From assembly GCA_017507855.1 (NCBI GenBank), contig JAFWAE010000056.1, positions 34,352-98,351 on the forward strand: a stretch of 64,000 nt of DNA, given 5' to 3'. Of this stretch, positions 1 to 8,956 are shown in pieces. Each line of letters starts with the position of its first letter. Position 1 is the first letter of the stretch. A program made the position numbers and the translations under genes. Source of the stretch: Clostridia bacterium. GTDB lineage: Bacteria; Bacillota; Clostridia; Oscillospirales; RGIG5554. The notes under the pieces are model-generated. The model saw only the letters and a list, made by a program, of their open reading frames with translations, was not told the DNA's origin and did no database searches.

Positions 1-1
1 A

Positions 2-826
2 GAAGCACCCGATAAACGCTGGAGCTTTAACATGACCACCAACGGATTGCTGCTGGATGAGACTTTTTTGCATTTTGCCAATGAAAACGGCTTGCGCGTG
101 GCCCTTTCCCATGACGGGGCGGCTCACGATGAGATGCGTGTAGATGGGCAGGGCAGAGGAACGGCCGGGGCACTGGAGAAAAAGATCGATCTTTTGTTGA
201 GCCATCAACCTCGTGCTGTAGCTATGTGTACGGTTTGTGTCAAGACGCTTCCACGGCTTTATGAGTCTCTTCGTTGGCTTTTTGAGCGTGGCTTTCAGCG
301 GGTCAATTGCGCTTATGATTGCCGTCCCGAGGCAGGGTGGGAGGAGGCGCATTTTGAAGAATTCGCCCGCCAATACGGTTTGTTGCAGGACTATTTGTTC
401 CAACAAGCTTTGCAGGGAAAGCACCTGGACTTCATTCCTTTTACCGCCAAGATCCGCACTCATCTTTGCAAGCCCCGGGATCTTTGCCGATTAGGCAAAA
501 AACAGCCTTCCGTGGCCCCTGACGGTAAGCTGTACCCTTGCATTCAGTTTGTGGATGCCGCCGATTACGCCATAGGCGACGTGTATGCGGGGATAAATCG
601 CGAACGCCGAGAGGAGATCTATCTTCAAAGTCTGCAGCTTGCCGAAGAATGCGCCGATTGCGCGTATAAGGAACGCTGCCGTCACGGTTGCGCCTGTGTG
701 AATTTTCAGTATTCAGGCAGTTTAAGAGAGGTATCTCCCGTGCAATGCGCCCACGAACGGGTGCTGATTCCCGCGGCGGACCGTTTGGGGGAACGGCTGT
801 GGGAAAAAGGCTTGCTGAAAATTTGA
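2..826 (+). CDS. Radical SAM/SPASM domain protein (3' part; starts before the window)
   Basis: The reading frame is open from base 2, so the gene begins outside the window; the ATG at 32 is probably internal. What remains is the second half of a radical SAM barrel (a TTNG strand, then a SHDG strand followed by HDEMR) and a C-terminal SPASM domain. SPASM cysteines are visible as C-x5-C near 466-486, a GKLYPC segment near 525-540 and a C-x2-C-x5-C-x3-C cluster near 650-692, followed by one more Cys. This pattern binds auxiliary [4Fe-4S] clusters in peptide and sulfatase maturases. The CxxxCxxC motif that binds the SAM cluster would lie upstream and cannot be checked. The substrate is unknown. 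It ends 80 bases before galM, which has its own promoter. Confidence 0.8.
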   Translation, partial: EAPDKRWSFNMTTNGLLLDETFLHFANENGLRVALSHDGAAHDEMRVDGQGRGTAGALEKKIDLLLSHQPRAVAMCTVCVKTLPRLYESLRWLFERGFQRVNCAYDCRPEAGWEEAHFEEFARQYGLLQDYLFQQALQGKHLDFIPFTAKIRTHLCKPRDLCRLGKKQPSVAPDGKLYPCIQFVDAADYAIGDVYAGINRERREEIYLQSLQLAEECADCAYKERCRHGCACVNFQYSGSLREVSPVQCAHERVLIPAADRLGERLWEKGLLKI

Positions 827-835
827 TTCTTTTCG

Positions 836-864
836 TTGACAAGGGGGCGTGCTTGTGATACAAT
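836..864 (+). promoter_or_regulatory. Promoter of galM
   Basis: TTGACA (836-841), 17-base spacer, TACAAT (859-864): a near-consensus housekeeping sigma promoter 42 bases before the galM start, preceded by the end of the radical SAM gene. Confidence 0.8.
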
Positions 865-905
865 TTCCGTAAATCCCTCAGTTTATAAGAAAGAAGGAAT
901 ACACC

Positions 906-1910
906 ATGATCGAGACCGCTGTATTCGGCAAACTTCTCGGTGGAGAAGAAGTGATTTCCTACCGTTTGTCTGCTCCTGATGGGGCCTATGTGAACATTTT
1001 GAACTTGGGAGGAATCGTGCAGGCCCTCTATGTGCCTGACCGCAACGGAAAACTGACGGACGTAGTGTGCGGTTTTGATACGGTGGAGGATTATTTAGCC
1101 GCAGGGGACTATCACGGCTCTCTGGTGGGGCGCTGTGCCAACCGTATCGGCAAAGGCCGCTTTGCGTTGGATGGGAAGGAATATACGCTGGCCTGCAATG
1201 AAAAGGGGCTTAACCACTTACATGGTGGAACGGCGGGCTTCAACGTGAAGCTTTGGACGGCAGAAATGCGCTTTGACGACAGCCTGGTGTTGACCTATAC
1301 CAGCCCCGATGGAGAAGAGGGATATCCCGCTTGCCTGAAAGTGCGGGTGGTCTACACCTTTACCCCCTCTCATGTGCTGCGTATTCGCTATCATGCGGAA
1401 AGTGACGGGGCCACCCTTTGTAACCTGACCAACCACGCTTACTTCAATTTGGCCGGTTACGGTTCCTGTGACCTGGCCGATAGCCATCGCATCCAGATCT
1501 TTGCCGATTCCTATACGGCTGTGGATGAAGAACTGATGCCCACCGCCAACGAGAAGGTAGAGGGGACGATGTACGATCTTCGCTCGCCCGTGCCCATGAC
1601 GGCGGCCATTGACCACAATTTTATGTTGCGCGGACTGGATTTCCGCCGCGCTGCCCGCGTATGGGAGGACCAAAGCGGACGGACGATGGAAGTGTGGACA
1701 GACCTGCCTGCCATTCAGCTGTACACCGGCAACATGATGCAGGGAAGCATTCCCTTTAAAGGAGGCGTTCCTCAGCGCATTCACCACGCTTTCTGCCTGG
1801 AGACGCAGGTGCCTCCCGATGCTATCAACCACCCCCAATTCCCCTCCTGCGTATTGCGCAAGGGCGGCTCGTACGACACGGTGACGGAATATCGCTTCGG
1901 TATTGAATAA
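906..1910 (+). CDS. galM: Aldose 1-epimerase (galactose mutarotase)
   Basis: Interconverts alpha and beta anomers of galactose or glucose in the cytoplasm, the first step of the Leloir route. The 334-residue length is normal for the family. Visible landmarks are GRCANRI (76-82), HLHGG with His104 and His106, NHAYFNL with the catalytic-type His177, and the C-terminal LETQ with Glu299 as the likely base. The start ATG follows an AAGAAGGA-type ribosome site. No other Leloir genes lie nearby, so it appears to be a single-gene unit with its own promoter (836-864) and terminator (1914-1956). Substrate preference cannot be told from sequence. Confidence 0.93.
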   Translation: MIETAVFGKLLGGEEVISYRLSAPDGAYVNILNLGGIVQALYVPDRNGKLTDVVCGFDTVEDYLAAGDYHGSLVGRCANRIGKGRFALDGKEYTLACNEKGLNHLHGGTAGFNVKLWTAEMRFDDSLVLTYTSPDGEEGYPACLKVRVVYTFTPSHVLRIRYHAESDGATLCNLTNHAYFNLAGYGSCDLADSHRIQIFADSYTAVDEELMPTANEKVEGTMYDLRSPVPMTAAIDHNFMLRGLDFRRAARVWEDQSGRTMEVWTDLPAIQLYTGNMMQGSIPFKGGVPQRIHHAFCLETQVPPDAINHPQFPSCVLRKGGSYDTVTEYRFGIE

Positions 1911-1913
1911 AAC

Positions 1914-1956
1914 CAAAAAGAAAGCACCCCGGTTCATTTGAACCGGGGTGCTGTTT
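1914..1956. terminator. Bidirectional terminator between galM and pckG
   Basis: A 13-base-pair stem (1923-1935 with 1940-1952, loop ATTT) lies between the converging genes, with a T-rich run on the right for galM and an A-rich run on the left that becomes T-rich for pckG. Confidence 0.85.
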
Positions 1957-1963
1957 TATGGGG

Positions 1964-3721
1964 TTAGTTGAGGCGAGCTTTGAGAGCCTCCAGCTCTTCG
2001 CGAAGCTGGGCAGGCAGGCGGTCACCGATCTTGGCGTAGAAGGAAGCGATGCCTTCGCTTTCTTCCTTCCAAAGATCTTTGTCCACGCTCAGCAGGCCAC
2101 GCAGAGTATCCAAGTCCATATCCAGGGCTTCCAGATCGATGTCCTCGGGCTTGGGCAACCAGCCGATAGCCGTTTCGTCGGCGCCGGCCTTGCCTTCGCA
2201 ACGGTCAATGATCCATTCCAACACACGCATGTTGTCGCCGAAGCCGGGCCACAGGAAGTGGCCTTCGTCGTCGGTGCGGAACCAGTTGACGTGGAAGATC
2301 TTGGGAGCGTTGGGGATACGCTTGCCCATCTCCAGCCAGTGGGCAAAATAGTCGCCCATGTGATAGCCGCAGAAGGGAAGCATGGCCATGGGATCGCGGC
2401 GTACCACGCCCACAGCACCGGTAGCGGCGGCCGTGGTTTCGGAAGCCATAGCAGAGCCTACGAACACACCGTGCTGCCAGTTAAAGGACTGGAACACCAG
2501 GGGAGCGGTCTTGGCACGACGGCCACCGAACACGATGGCGCTGATCGGCACACCCTTGGGGCTGTCAAACTGATCGGAAATGCAGGGGCACTGAGCGGCG
2601 GGAGCCGTAAAGCGGGAGTTGGGGTGGGCACCCTTGCTGCCGTCGGTGCAATCCCAAGGTTCACCCTTCCAGTTGACGGCGTTCTTGGGAGGATTCTTAT
2701 CCAGACCTTCCCACCAAACGGTGTTGTCGTCCAGATTGTGTACTACGTTGGTAAAGATCGTATTGGCACGGGTGGAGGCCAGGGCGTTGGGATTGGACTT
2801 TACGCTGGTGCCGGGAGCCACGCCGAAGAAACCGTTTTCGGGGTTGACGGCCCACAGACGGCCATCCTCGCCAATGCGCAGCCAGGCGATATCGTCACCC
2901 ACACACCAAACCTTGTATCCCTTTTCGCGGTACAGCTCGGGGGGGATGAGCATGGCCAGGTTGGTCTTGCCGCAGGCAGAGGGGAAGGCAGCGGCAATAT
3001 AATGCACCTCGCCCTGGGGATTTTCCAAGCCCAGAATCAGCATGTGCTCGGCCATCCAGCCTTCGCGGTGACCCAGATGGGAAGCGATACGCAGGGCGAA
3101 GCATTTTTTGCCCAGCAGTACGTTACCGCCGTAGCCGGAGTTGACGGACATGATGGTGTTGTCCTCGGGGAAATGGCAGATATATCGCTTGCTTTCATCC
3201 AGCTGAGCTTTGGAGTGCAGACCCTTGATGAATTCGCCGTTTTCACCCAGCGTATCCAGCACTTCCTTGCCGATACGGGTCATGATCTGCATGTTCAGCA
3301 CCACGTAGATGGAGTCGGTCAACTCAATGCCGATCTTGGAGAAGGGAGAGCCGATGGGGCCCATGGAGTAGGGAATGACGTACATGGTGCGGCCGGTCAT
3401 GGCGCCGTCGTAGAGCTTATAGAGCATATCGTAGCAATCGGCGGGAGCCATCCAGTTGTTGGTGGGGCCTGCGTCTTCCTTGCGGGAGGTGCAGATGAAG
3501 GTGCGGTCCTCCACACGGGCTACGTCGTTGACTGCGGTGCGGTGCAGATAGCAACCGGGCAGTTTTTCTTCGTTAAGGGGGATGATCTCGCCCGTGGCGG
3601 TGGCCTGAGCGCGCAGTTCATTCAACTGAGCTTCGGTTCCGTCGATCCACAGCACAGAGTCAGGTTTGGTGATGGCCTGCATATCGGCCACCCATTGGAG
3701 CAGGGCTTTGTTGTTGGTCAT
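1964..3721 (-). CDS. pckG: Phosphoenolpyruvate carboxykinase, GTP type
   Basis: Interconverts oxaloacetate and PEP using GTP/GDP, linking the C4-acid pool to glycolysis. The 585-residue length fits the GTP-dependent family. Seen in sequence: SPFSKIGIELTDS (125-137), the P-loop-like PSACGKTN (247-254) that binds nucleotide and metal, and the family-typical FGGRR near the middle. An in-frame extension reaches 3823, but the ATG at 3721 has an AAAGGA site 11 bases upstream and gives the expected N-terminus. It has its own promoter at 3795-3823. Many Clostridia carry the unrelated ATP-type enzyme instead, so the GTP type is mildly noteworthy. In a fermenter it may run in the PEP-to-oxaloacetate direction; that is inference. 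Confidence 0.93.
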   Translation of the reverse strand: MTNNKALLQWVADMQAITKPDSVLWIDGTEAQLNELRAQATATGEIIPLNEEKLPGCYLHRTAVNDVARVEDRTFICTSRKEDAGPTNNWMAPADCYDMLYKLYDGAMTGRTMYVIPYSMGPIGSPFSKIGIELTDSIYVVLNMQIMTRIGKEVLDTLGENGEFIKGLHSKAQLDESKRYICHFPEDNTIMSVNSGYGGNVLLGKKCFALRIASHLGHREGWMAEHMLILGLENPQGEVHYIAAAFPSACGKTNLAMLIPPELYREKGYKVWCVGDDIAWLRIGEDGRLWAVNPENGFFGVAPGTSVKSNPNALASTRANTIFTNVVHNLDDNTVWWEGLDKNPPKNAVNWKGEPWDCTDGSKGAHPNSRFTAPAAQCPCISDQFDSPKGVPISAIVFGGRRAKTAPLVFQSFNWQHGVFVGSAMASETTAAATGAVGVVRRDPMAMLPFCGYHMGDYFAHWLEMGKRIPNAPKIFHVNWFRTDDEGHFLWPGFGDNMRVLEWIIDRCEGKAGADETAIGWLPKPEDIDLEALDMDLDTLRGLLSVDKDLWKEESEGIASFYAKIGDRLPAQLREELEALKARLN

Positions 3722-3794
3722 GATCCAAAGAGTCCTTTCTGTATAAAAGTCAAGCGAACGCTGTTGATAACTTCGCAATTTTCGATTAGTGTAC

Positions 3795-3823
3795 ATTATA
3801 GCACAAAACATAGGGGAAGTCAA
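3795..3823 (-). promoter_or_regulatory. Promoter of pckG
   Basis: On the minus strand TTGACT (3823-3818), a 17-base spacer and TATAAT (3800-3795), giving a leader of about 65 bases before the pckG start. Confidence 0.8.
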
Positions 3824-3912
3824 TAGGAAATCGGAAAGAAAAGAGAAAAATTCTTTGATTTGCGCACAAATGCCTTCCGAAGGAGGACAGTTTGTGAAAC
3901 AAACGGCGAAGG

Positions 3913-4668
3913 CTACTGGTTGAACATTTCCTCATTTTCCTGAAAATCCGTTACAGCCTCCAGGGTAGTCAGCTGATAGACCGTTTTTCCCCGGGAGATG
4001 ACAGAAGCTTCCGGCACGATCCCCTTGGTCAGGGAGACCGCATAGGTCTCTGTTTGTTGCAGTTGCCTGTCTTCAAAGGTCAGCTCGATGGTGGTGTCCG
4101 AAGCGGTTTTCACCAGGCTGGCGTTCTGGATCAGCGGCTCGTAGGCGGAAAGAAAGTAGGTCAGGCTGACAGCACCCGCCTCTGCCACAGCGTCAAAGCT
4201 TTGAGAGGAGGGGGCCTCAAAACGGTTCTCCCCGTGAACGTAGGTGCTGACAAACTTCGTGCCGTCGTCTGTGGCCAGGCGTATCAGCGAGCCGTCCTCC
4301 CCAAATTGCTCCAGGCGGAATCGGTTGCCCGAGATCCACAAACGAACCGTTTGTGTGCGCGACAGGGTACCGTCTCCGCGGGTAAGGGCAAAGCTCCAAT
4401 AGAGCTTGGTTGGAAATTCGGCTTGCCGAAGCAGGGCGCGCACGTTGTCGGCTGAAACCTCCAGGCTGATGCGGGAGCCTTGATCTACGGGGGTGTTGAG
4501 CAGGCGGTTGATGCCGTCAGGCAAAGACTGCACCTGGTATTGGCCCCGTATCCACTGCCAAAAAGGGGCTTGGGGGGGCTTTTTAGCCATCAAAAAAGCA
4601 AAGGTCAGCACAAGGACCGCCGCTGAGACCGACAGCGTAAGGCGGAGGCGTTTGCGTTGCTTACTCAT
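3913..4668 (-). CDS. Unknown membrane-anchored or exported protein, possible LolA-like fold
   Basis: I do not recognise this 251-residue protein. The N-terminus has basic residues followed by a single hydrophobic segment (about 10-27), so it is probably anchored to or secreted across the membrane, with the rest outside. The body is rich in alternating beta-type stretches, with a GNRFRLEQFGEDG-like hairpin near the middle; this resembles lipoprotein-carrier or DUF4292-type folds, but that is only an impression. It overlaps the end of the WecA/TagO-like gene by 8 bases and is the last gene of the mnmG-led run, which suggests a cell-envelope role. No clear terminator follows. Confidence 0.7.
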   Translation of the reverse strand: MSKQRKRLRLTLSVSAAVLVLTFAFLMAKKPPQAPFWQWIRGQYQVQSLPDGINRLLNTPVDQGSRISLEVSADNVRALLRQAEFPTKLYWSFALTRGDGTLSRTQTVRLWISGNRFRLEQFGEDGSLIRLATDDGTKFVSTYVHGENRFEAPSSQSFDAVAEAGAVSLTYFLSAYEPLIQNASLVKTASDTTIELTFEDRQLQQTETYAVSLTKGIVPEASVISRGKTVYQLTTLEAVTDFQENEEMFNQ

Positions 4669-5731
4669 GGGGTGTCTCCTGAGTGGCGTCGGCTTTGGAG
4701 GTCTCTTTATCGACGCGGGAGAAAATGCCCGTCAGGGCAAAGGAAACGGCAATGGCCACCAGCATCAACACAAAGCCCACCAGTAAGCTTCCCTCGGCAA
4801 TTACGACGGCGGCCAAACCGATAATGGCCGAGGCAGAGTAAAGGACCAGTACGCTTTGAGTCTGTGTCAGACCCTTGAGGATCAGCTTGTGGTGAAGATG
4901 CTGCTTATCCCCCTGGAAGGGATTTTTGCCCTTTAACAGGCGGCGCAGGAAGGAAGTGACCGTGTCAAACAGGGGCACGGCAAAGATGCAAAGGGGCACA
5001 AACAGAGAGATGACGGTGTAGGCTTTAAACATACCCTGTACGGAAAGACAGGCCAACACGTAGCCCAAAAACAAAGCACCTGCATCCCCCATAAAAATCT
5101 TGGCGGGATTGATATTGTAGGGAATAAAGCCCAGGCAGGCACCTGCCAGCAGGGCAGAGGTGACCGCCGTGATGGGGTTGCCGATCATGATGGAAATGAC
5201 CAGCATCGCAATGGCGGAGATGGCAGAAAGGCCCACAGCCAGTCCGTCCAGTCCGTCTACCAGGTTGATGGCGTTGATGATGGCAAACATCCATACCAGG
5301 GTCAGCAGTACGGAGATCCAGGGATGAAAGCCCAAATATTCCCCGCCAAACCAGCCGATATAATCGATCTGCATGCCCCCGAAAATGGGAAACAGGCAGG
5401 CGACCACTTGCCCCAACGCTTTGATTGCGGGGGAAAGGGGACGTATGTCGTCCAGCGTGCCCACTGCCACGATTACCAGGGCGCCCAGCAAAAAGAACAG
5501 GTTTTCCGAGGTGATGGGGAAAAGGATCAGGTACGCCGCAATAAAAGCGGTAAAAAGGGCCAACCCGCCCAAAAGGGGAATGGGCTTTTTATGCATGCGG
5601 CGTTCGTCCTTGGGAATATCCAACGCTTTGACGCGGATGGCAAGCCTACGCACGAAGGGAGTCGCGGCAAAGGCGATGGCGGCGGTTCCCAGCAGGCCGC
5701 AGAATATACGCAGATATTCAGCTTGGCTCAC
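4661..5731 (-). CDS. Undecaprenyl-phosphate sugar-1-phosphate transferase, WecA/TagO (MraY) family
   Basis: Transfers a sugar-1-phosphate, usually GlcNAc-1-P, from a UDP-sugar to undecaprenyl phosphate, starting a teichoic acid or other surface polymer. About 356 residues with some ten membrane segments. Family marks: TLDD in the first third, NAINLVDGLDGLA in the middle, FMGDAGALFLGY, and the HLHHK histidine motif in the last cytoplasmic loop. The start is a GTG at 5731 because GAGGAAG lies 7 bases upstream; a longer TTG start at 5776 would overlap trpS and has no ribosome site. It could make the linkage unit for any wall glycopolymer; no other polymer genes are nearby. Confidence 0.88.
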   Translation of the reverse strand: MSQAEYLRIFCGLLGTAAIAFAATPFVRRLAIRVKALDIPKDERRMHKKPIPLLGGLALFTAFIAAYLILFPITSENLFFLLGALVIVAVGTLDDIRPLSPAIKALGQVVACLFPIFGGMQIDYIGWFGGEYLGFHPWISVLLTLVWMFAIINAINLVDGLDGLAVGLSAISAIAMLVISIMIGNPITAVTSALLAGACLGFIPYNINPAKIFMGDAGALFLGYVLACLSVQGMFKAYTVISLFVPLCIFAVPLFDTVTSFLRRLLKGKNPFQGDKQHLHHKLILKGLTQTQSVLVLYSASAIIGLAAVVIAEGSLLVGFVLMLVAIAVSFALTGIFSRVDKETSKADATQETPHE

Positions 5732-5762
5732 GGCAAAACTTCCTCGCTTTCGGGAAAAATTC

Positions 5763-6764
5763 TTATCTGTCCACAAAGCCTACCTTGCGGTATACCTTGC
5801 GAAGGGTGCGGGAAGAAGCACTCAGCGCACGCTGGGCACCTTCCTTGTAAATGGCCTGCAGGAAATCCTTGGAGGCCATCAAACGCCGGTATTCCTCCTG
5901 CACGGGGCGCATGGCGCTGCATACTTGCTCGCCCACAGCCGTTTTGAAATCGCCGTATCCCTTGCCCTCAAACTCGGCTTCTACCTGTTCGGGGGTCAGG
6001 CCGGTGATGGCACTGTAAATGGTGATGAGGTTGTTGATCCCGTCCTTGCCTTCGCCGCGGCGCACTTCACTGCCGCTGTCCGTTACGGCGCGGCGGAACT
6101 TGCGCATGATGGTATCGGGATCATCAAGGATGAGCACGCAGGCATTGGCGTTTTCATCGGATTTAGACATTTTTTCAGCTGGATTTTGCAGGGATTTGAT
6201 GCGTGCACCTACCTTGGGTGTGTAGGCCTGGGGCATGGTAAAGGTCTCCCCGTAGATGCCGTTGAAGCGGTTGGCGATGTCACGGGCGATCTCGATATGC
6301 TGGGTCTGGTCTTCCCCGACGGGGACCAGGTCGGTTTGGTAAAGCAGGATATCGGCGGCCATCAGGGTAGGATAGGTGAACAGGCCGGCGTTGATATTGT
6401 CGGCGTGCTTGGCAGATTTATCCTTAAACTGGGTCATGCGGGAAAGCTCGCCGAACATGGTATAGCAATCCAAAACCCAGCCCAGCTCCGCGTGGGTGGG
6501 CACATGACTTTGAATGAAAAACGTGTTCTTTTGGGGATCCAGGCCGCAGGCTACGTATTGAGCGATCATGGAAAGACTGCGCTTGCGAAGCTGAGCGGGA
6601 TCCTGACGCACGGTGATAGCGTGCATGTCTACCACGGAGTAATAGCATTCATATTCGTCCTGCAGGGCCTTCCAGTTTTTTAAAGCCCCGATAAAATGGC
6701 CGATATGGAGGTCTCCGGAGGGCTTAATGCCGGAGAAGATGACTTTTTTTCCGTCTTTGTTCAT
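5763..6764 (-). CDS. trpS: Tryptophan--tRNA ligase
   Basis: Charges tRNA-Trp with tryptophan. The class I signatures are intact: HIGH at 20-23 and KMSKS at 198-202, followed by DENAN. The 333-residue length is normal. It sits 13 bases after the aminotransferase gene and 31 bases before the WecA-like gene, so it is probably co-transcribed. No T-box leader is visible upstream, which is unusual enough among Clostridia to mention, though internal operon positions often lack one. Confidence 0.96.
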   Translation of the reverse strand: MNKDGKKVIFSGIKPSGDLHIGHFIGALKNWKALQDEYECYYSVVDMHAITVRQDPAQLRKRSLSMIAQYVACGLDPQKNTFFIQSHVPTHAELGWVLDCYTMFGELSRMTQFKDKSAKHADNINAGLFTYPTLMAADILLYQTDLVPVGEDQTQHIEIARDIANRFNGIYGETFTMPQAYTPKVGARIKSLQNPAEKMSKSDENANACVLILDDPDTIMRKFRRAVTDSGSEVRRGEGKDGINNLITIYSAITGLTPEQVEAEFEGKGYGDFKTAVGEQVCSAMRPVQEEYRRLMASKDFLQAIYKEGAQRALSASSRTLRKVYRKVGFVDR

Positions 6765-6777
6765 GGATGTATTCCTC

Positions 6778-7980
6778 TTATTTCAAAAAATCTTTCATGG
6801 TGTCTGCCAGGATCTCGGTGCCCCGCACGATCTGCTCTTCCGTAGGAGTGGCGTAGGTTACACGGAAGCAGGGGGAGGGAACGGTGGGATCGGGGGCAAA
6901 GGCAACACCGGGGACAACGGCAACTTTTTTGGCCAACGCCGCTTTCACAAAGCCGTCGATATCCGTGCCCTCGGGCATGGTGCACCACAAGAACAGACCG
7001 CCGTCAGGACGGGTGTATTGCACGCGGGAATCAAAGCAGCGGTCCATGGTTTCCAGCATCAGGGCGCATTTGCGGCGGTACAGGGCGCGGATGCCGTCAA
7101 TATGGGCGTCCATATCACACTGCGTCATAAAGGCGTGGCACAGCATCTGGAAGAACAGGTTGGTGTGTACGTCCTGCCCTTGCTTGGCCACCGTCATTTT
7201 GCTTACGAAGCCCTTGGGAGCAGATACGAAGCCTACGCGCATACCTGCGGAAAGCACCTTGGAGAAGGAACCGCAGTACACCACGATGCCTTCCGTGTCC
7301 ATGCTTTTGTAAGTGGGCACGTCTTCGCCGGCAAAGCGCAACTCGCCGTAAGGATTGTCCTCCAGGATCATGACGCCGTAGCGCTTGCAAAGCTCGTACA
7401 CCGCCTTGCGGGTGGGCAGGTCGGTGGTGATCCCGCTGGGGTTGTGAAAGGTGGGAATGGTATAAAGCAGCTTGGCTTGAGGATTGGCCTTCAGTGCCGC
7501 TTCCAGCTTTTCCACACAAATGCCCTTTTCTGTCAGCTCTACCCCCACCAGCTTGGCGGCGTAGGAGCGGAAGGTGTTCAGCCCTCCGATAAAGCTGGGG
7601 CTTTCGGCGATCACCGTGTCACCGGGATTGAGCAGAGCTTTGGCCGTCAGGTCGATACCCTGTTGGCCGCCGGAAACGATGAGCAGCTCGTTCGCTTCGC
7701 TGTCAATGCCGAAGCGCTCCTGCAGACGGCTTTCCACGGCTTTGCGCAGGGGCATATACCCTTCGGTGGTGCCGTATTGCAAGGCGGTGGCTGCCTGGGT
7801 CTCAAACAGCCTCGCCGACAGGCGGGAAAGATCCTTCACGGGGAAGCTTTCGGCGGCAGGGTTGCCTGCGGCAAAAGCGATGATCTGCGGATCGGAAAGA
7901 GATTTAAAGATCTCACGGATGGCGGAGGGCTTCAGATCCCTCAGCCCGTTGGAAAAGCGGTATTCCATATAGTCAGTCAT
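6778..7980 (-). CDS. PLP-dependent aminotransferase, class I (2-aminoadipate/aromatic type)
   Basis: A fold-type I aminotransferase of 400 residues. The pyridoxal-phosphate site is visible: Asp208 in EDNPYGE and the Schiff-base Lys241 in GSFSKVLSAGMRVG. The N-terminus (FAAGNPAAESFP) and QYGTTEGYMPLR are typical of the LysN/2-aminoadipate and aromatic aminotransferase group, which are relatives of MocR regulators without their DNA-binding domain. The amino-acid substrate cannot be assigned. It lies between the lipid kinase (25 bases upstream) and trpS (13 bases downstream) in one probable operon. Confidence 0.87.
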   Translation of the reverse strand: MTDYMEYRFSNGLRDLKPSAIREIFKSLSDPQIIAFAAGNPAAESFPVKDLSRLSARLFETQAATALQYGTTEGYMPLRKAVESRLQERFGIDSEANELLIVSGGQQGIDLTAKALLNPGDTVIAESPSFIGGLNTFRSYAAKLVGVELTEKGICVEKLEAALKANPQAKLLYTIPTFHNPSGITTDLPTRKAVYELCKRYGVMILEDNPYGELRFAGEDVPTYKSMDTEGIVVYCGSFSKVLSAGMRVGFVSAPKGFVSKMTVAKQGQDVHTNLFFQMLCHAFMTQCDMDAHIDGIRALYRRKCALMLETMDRCFDSRVQYTRPDGGLFLWCTMPEGTDIDGFVKAALAKKVAVVPGVAFAPDPTVPSPCFRVTYATPTEEQIVRGTEILADTMKDFLK

Positions 7981-8005
7981 TCCTTTTTGGTTTGATTTTG
8001 TACGT

Positions 8006-8890
8006 TTAGATCAAAATGGACACAGCACCGGGGCAAACGTGAATGTTGGCCAAAGTGGTGGTGCCGCCGTATTCGCCGTCCAGGGTCCAGGCCAGCTCCT
8101 CGGTAGTGGTGATCTTGAAGGCGGCGGATTTCAAAACGGTGACGGTTTGGTCGTCGGCCTTGCGGGAGCTTAAGGCGTTGAGCAGGTGCTGGAATTCCAA
8201 CGGAGTGCGGGGCATTTTGATGAGGGAGGCCTCCAGCAGGCCGTCGTTAAGGGAGATGCGCTCGCGGTCAAACAGCTTAAAGCCGCCCACGGAGGTGGAA
8301 TTGGTGACCATACCCAACAGAAAGTCGTCTTCCAAACAGCCCCCGTCGTATTCAATGCGCACGCGGTATCCCTTGATGCTGGATAGGCTTCTGATTCCCT
8401 CCAGCAAATAGGCGGTACGCCCCAAAGTCTTTTTGGAGTTGCGCGGGGTGGCGTAGGAGGCCGCCGTAAACGCGCCGAAGGCGGCGGTATAAATGAAATG
8501 CCGTTGGTTAAAGGCCCCCACGTCGTAGGAATAGGGATGACCGTAGGCGACCTTGGCAGCTGCCTTGCGGATGTTTTTGGGAATGTGCAGGGAGGAGGCC
8601 ACGTCGTTGACCGTGCCTGCGGGAATGTACCCAATAACGGGGCGGACCTCGCAATTCATCAGGCCGTTGACGGCTTCGTTCAGGGTTCCGTCTCCCCCGG
8701 CCAGCAAAAGCAGGTCGTATTCCGAGGCACTTTCGCTTAACAGGTTGGTGACCTCGCCGGGAGCTTGGGTGGGATGGACGTTCACGTCGTAACCTTGCTT
8801 GACAAACAGGTCTATGATGCCCATCAGGTTGTTTTTCACTTGTGATTTTCCTGCTTGCGGATTAAACAGGAATAACGCCTTTTTTTTCAT
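8006..8890 (-). CDS. Diacylglycerol/lipid kinase family protein (DgkB/YegS type)
   Basis: A soluble lipid kinase of about 294 residues that likely phosphorylates diacylglycerol so that it can re-enter phospholipid synthesis. The nucleotide-binding GGDGTLNE lies at 65-72, and the N-terminal FNPQAGK motif is typical. A longer in-frame start at 8920 exists, but the ATG at 8890 has AGAGGGA 7 bases upstream and begins with the expected basic-hydrophobic strand. It starts 66 bases after mnmG ends and is followed closely by the aminotransferase. The exact lipid is unknown. Confidence 0.88.
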   Translation of the reverse strand: MKKKALFLFNPQAGKSQVKNNLMGIIDLFVKQGYDVNVHPTQAPGEVTNLLSESASEYDLLLLAGGDGTLNEAVNGLMNCEVRPVIGYIPAGTVNDVASSLHIPKNIRKAAAKVAYGHPYSYDVGAFNQRHFIYTAAFGAFTAASYATPRNSKKTLGRTAYLLEGIRSLSSIKGYRVRIEYDGGCLEDDFLLGMVTNSTSVGGFKLFDRERISLNDGLLEASLIKMPRTPLEFQHLLNALSSRKADDQTVTVLKSAAFKITTTEELAWTLDGEYGGTTTLANIHVCPGAVSILI

Positions 8891-8956
8891 GAAGATATCC
8901 CTCTGTTTAAAAACGATCACTTGTCAGTTTATCATATTTACGGGTAAAAAGCAACT

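Noticed and set aside
1958..3826. A 622-codon open frame on the plus strand opposite pckG
   Set aside because: It is a GC-bias shadow of pckG: the product is low-complexity Gly/Val/His-rich, no ribosome site or promoter precedes it, and the minus-strand protein is a clear PEP carboxykinase.
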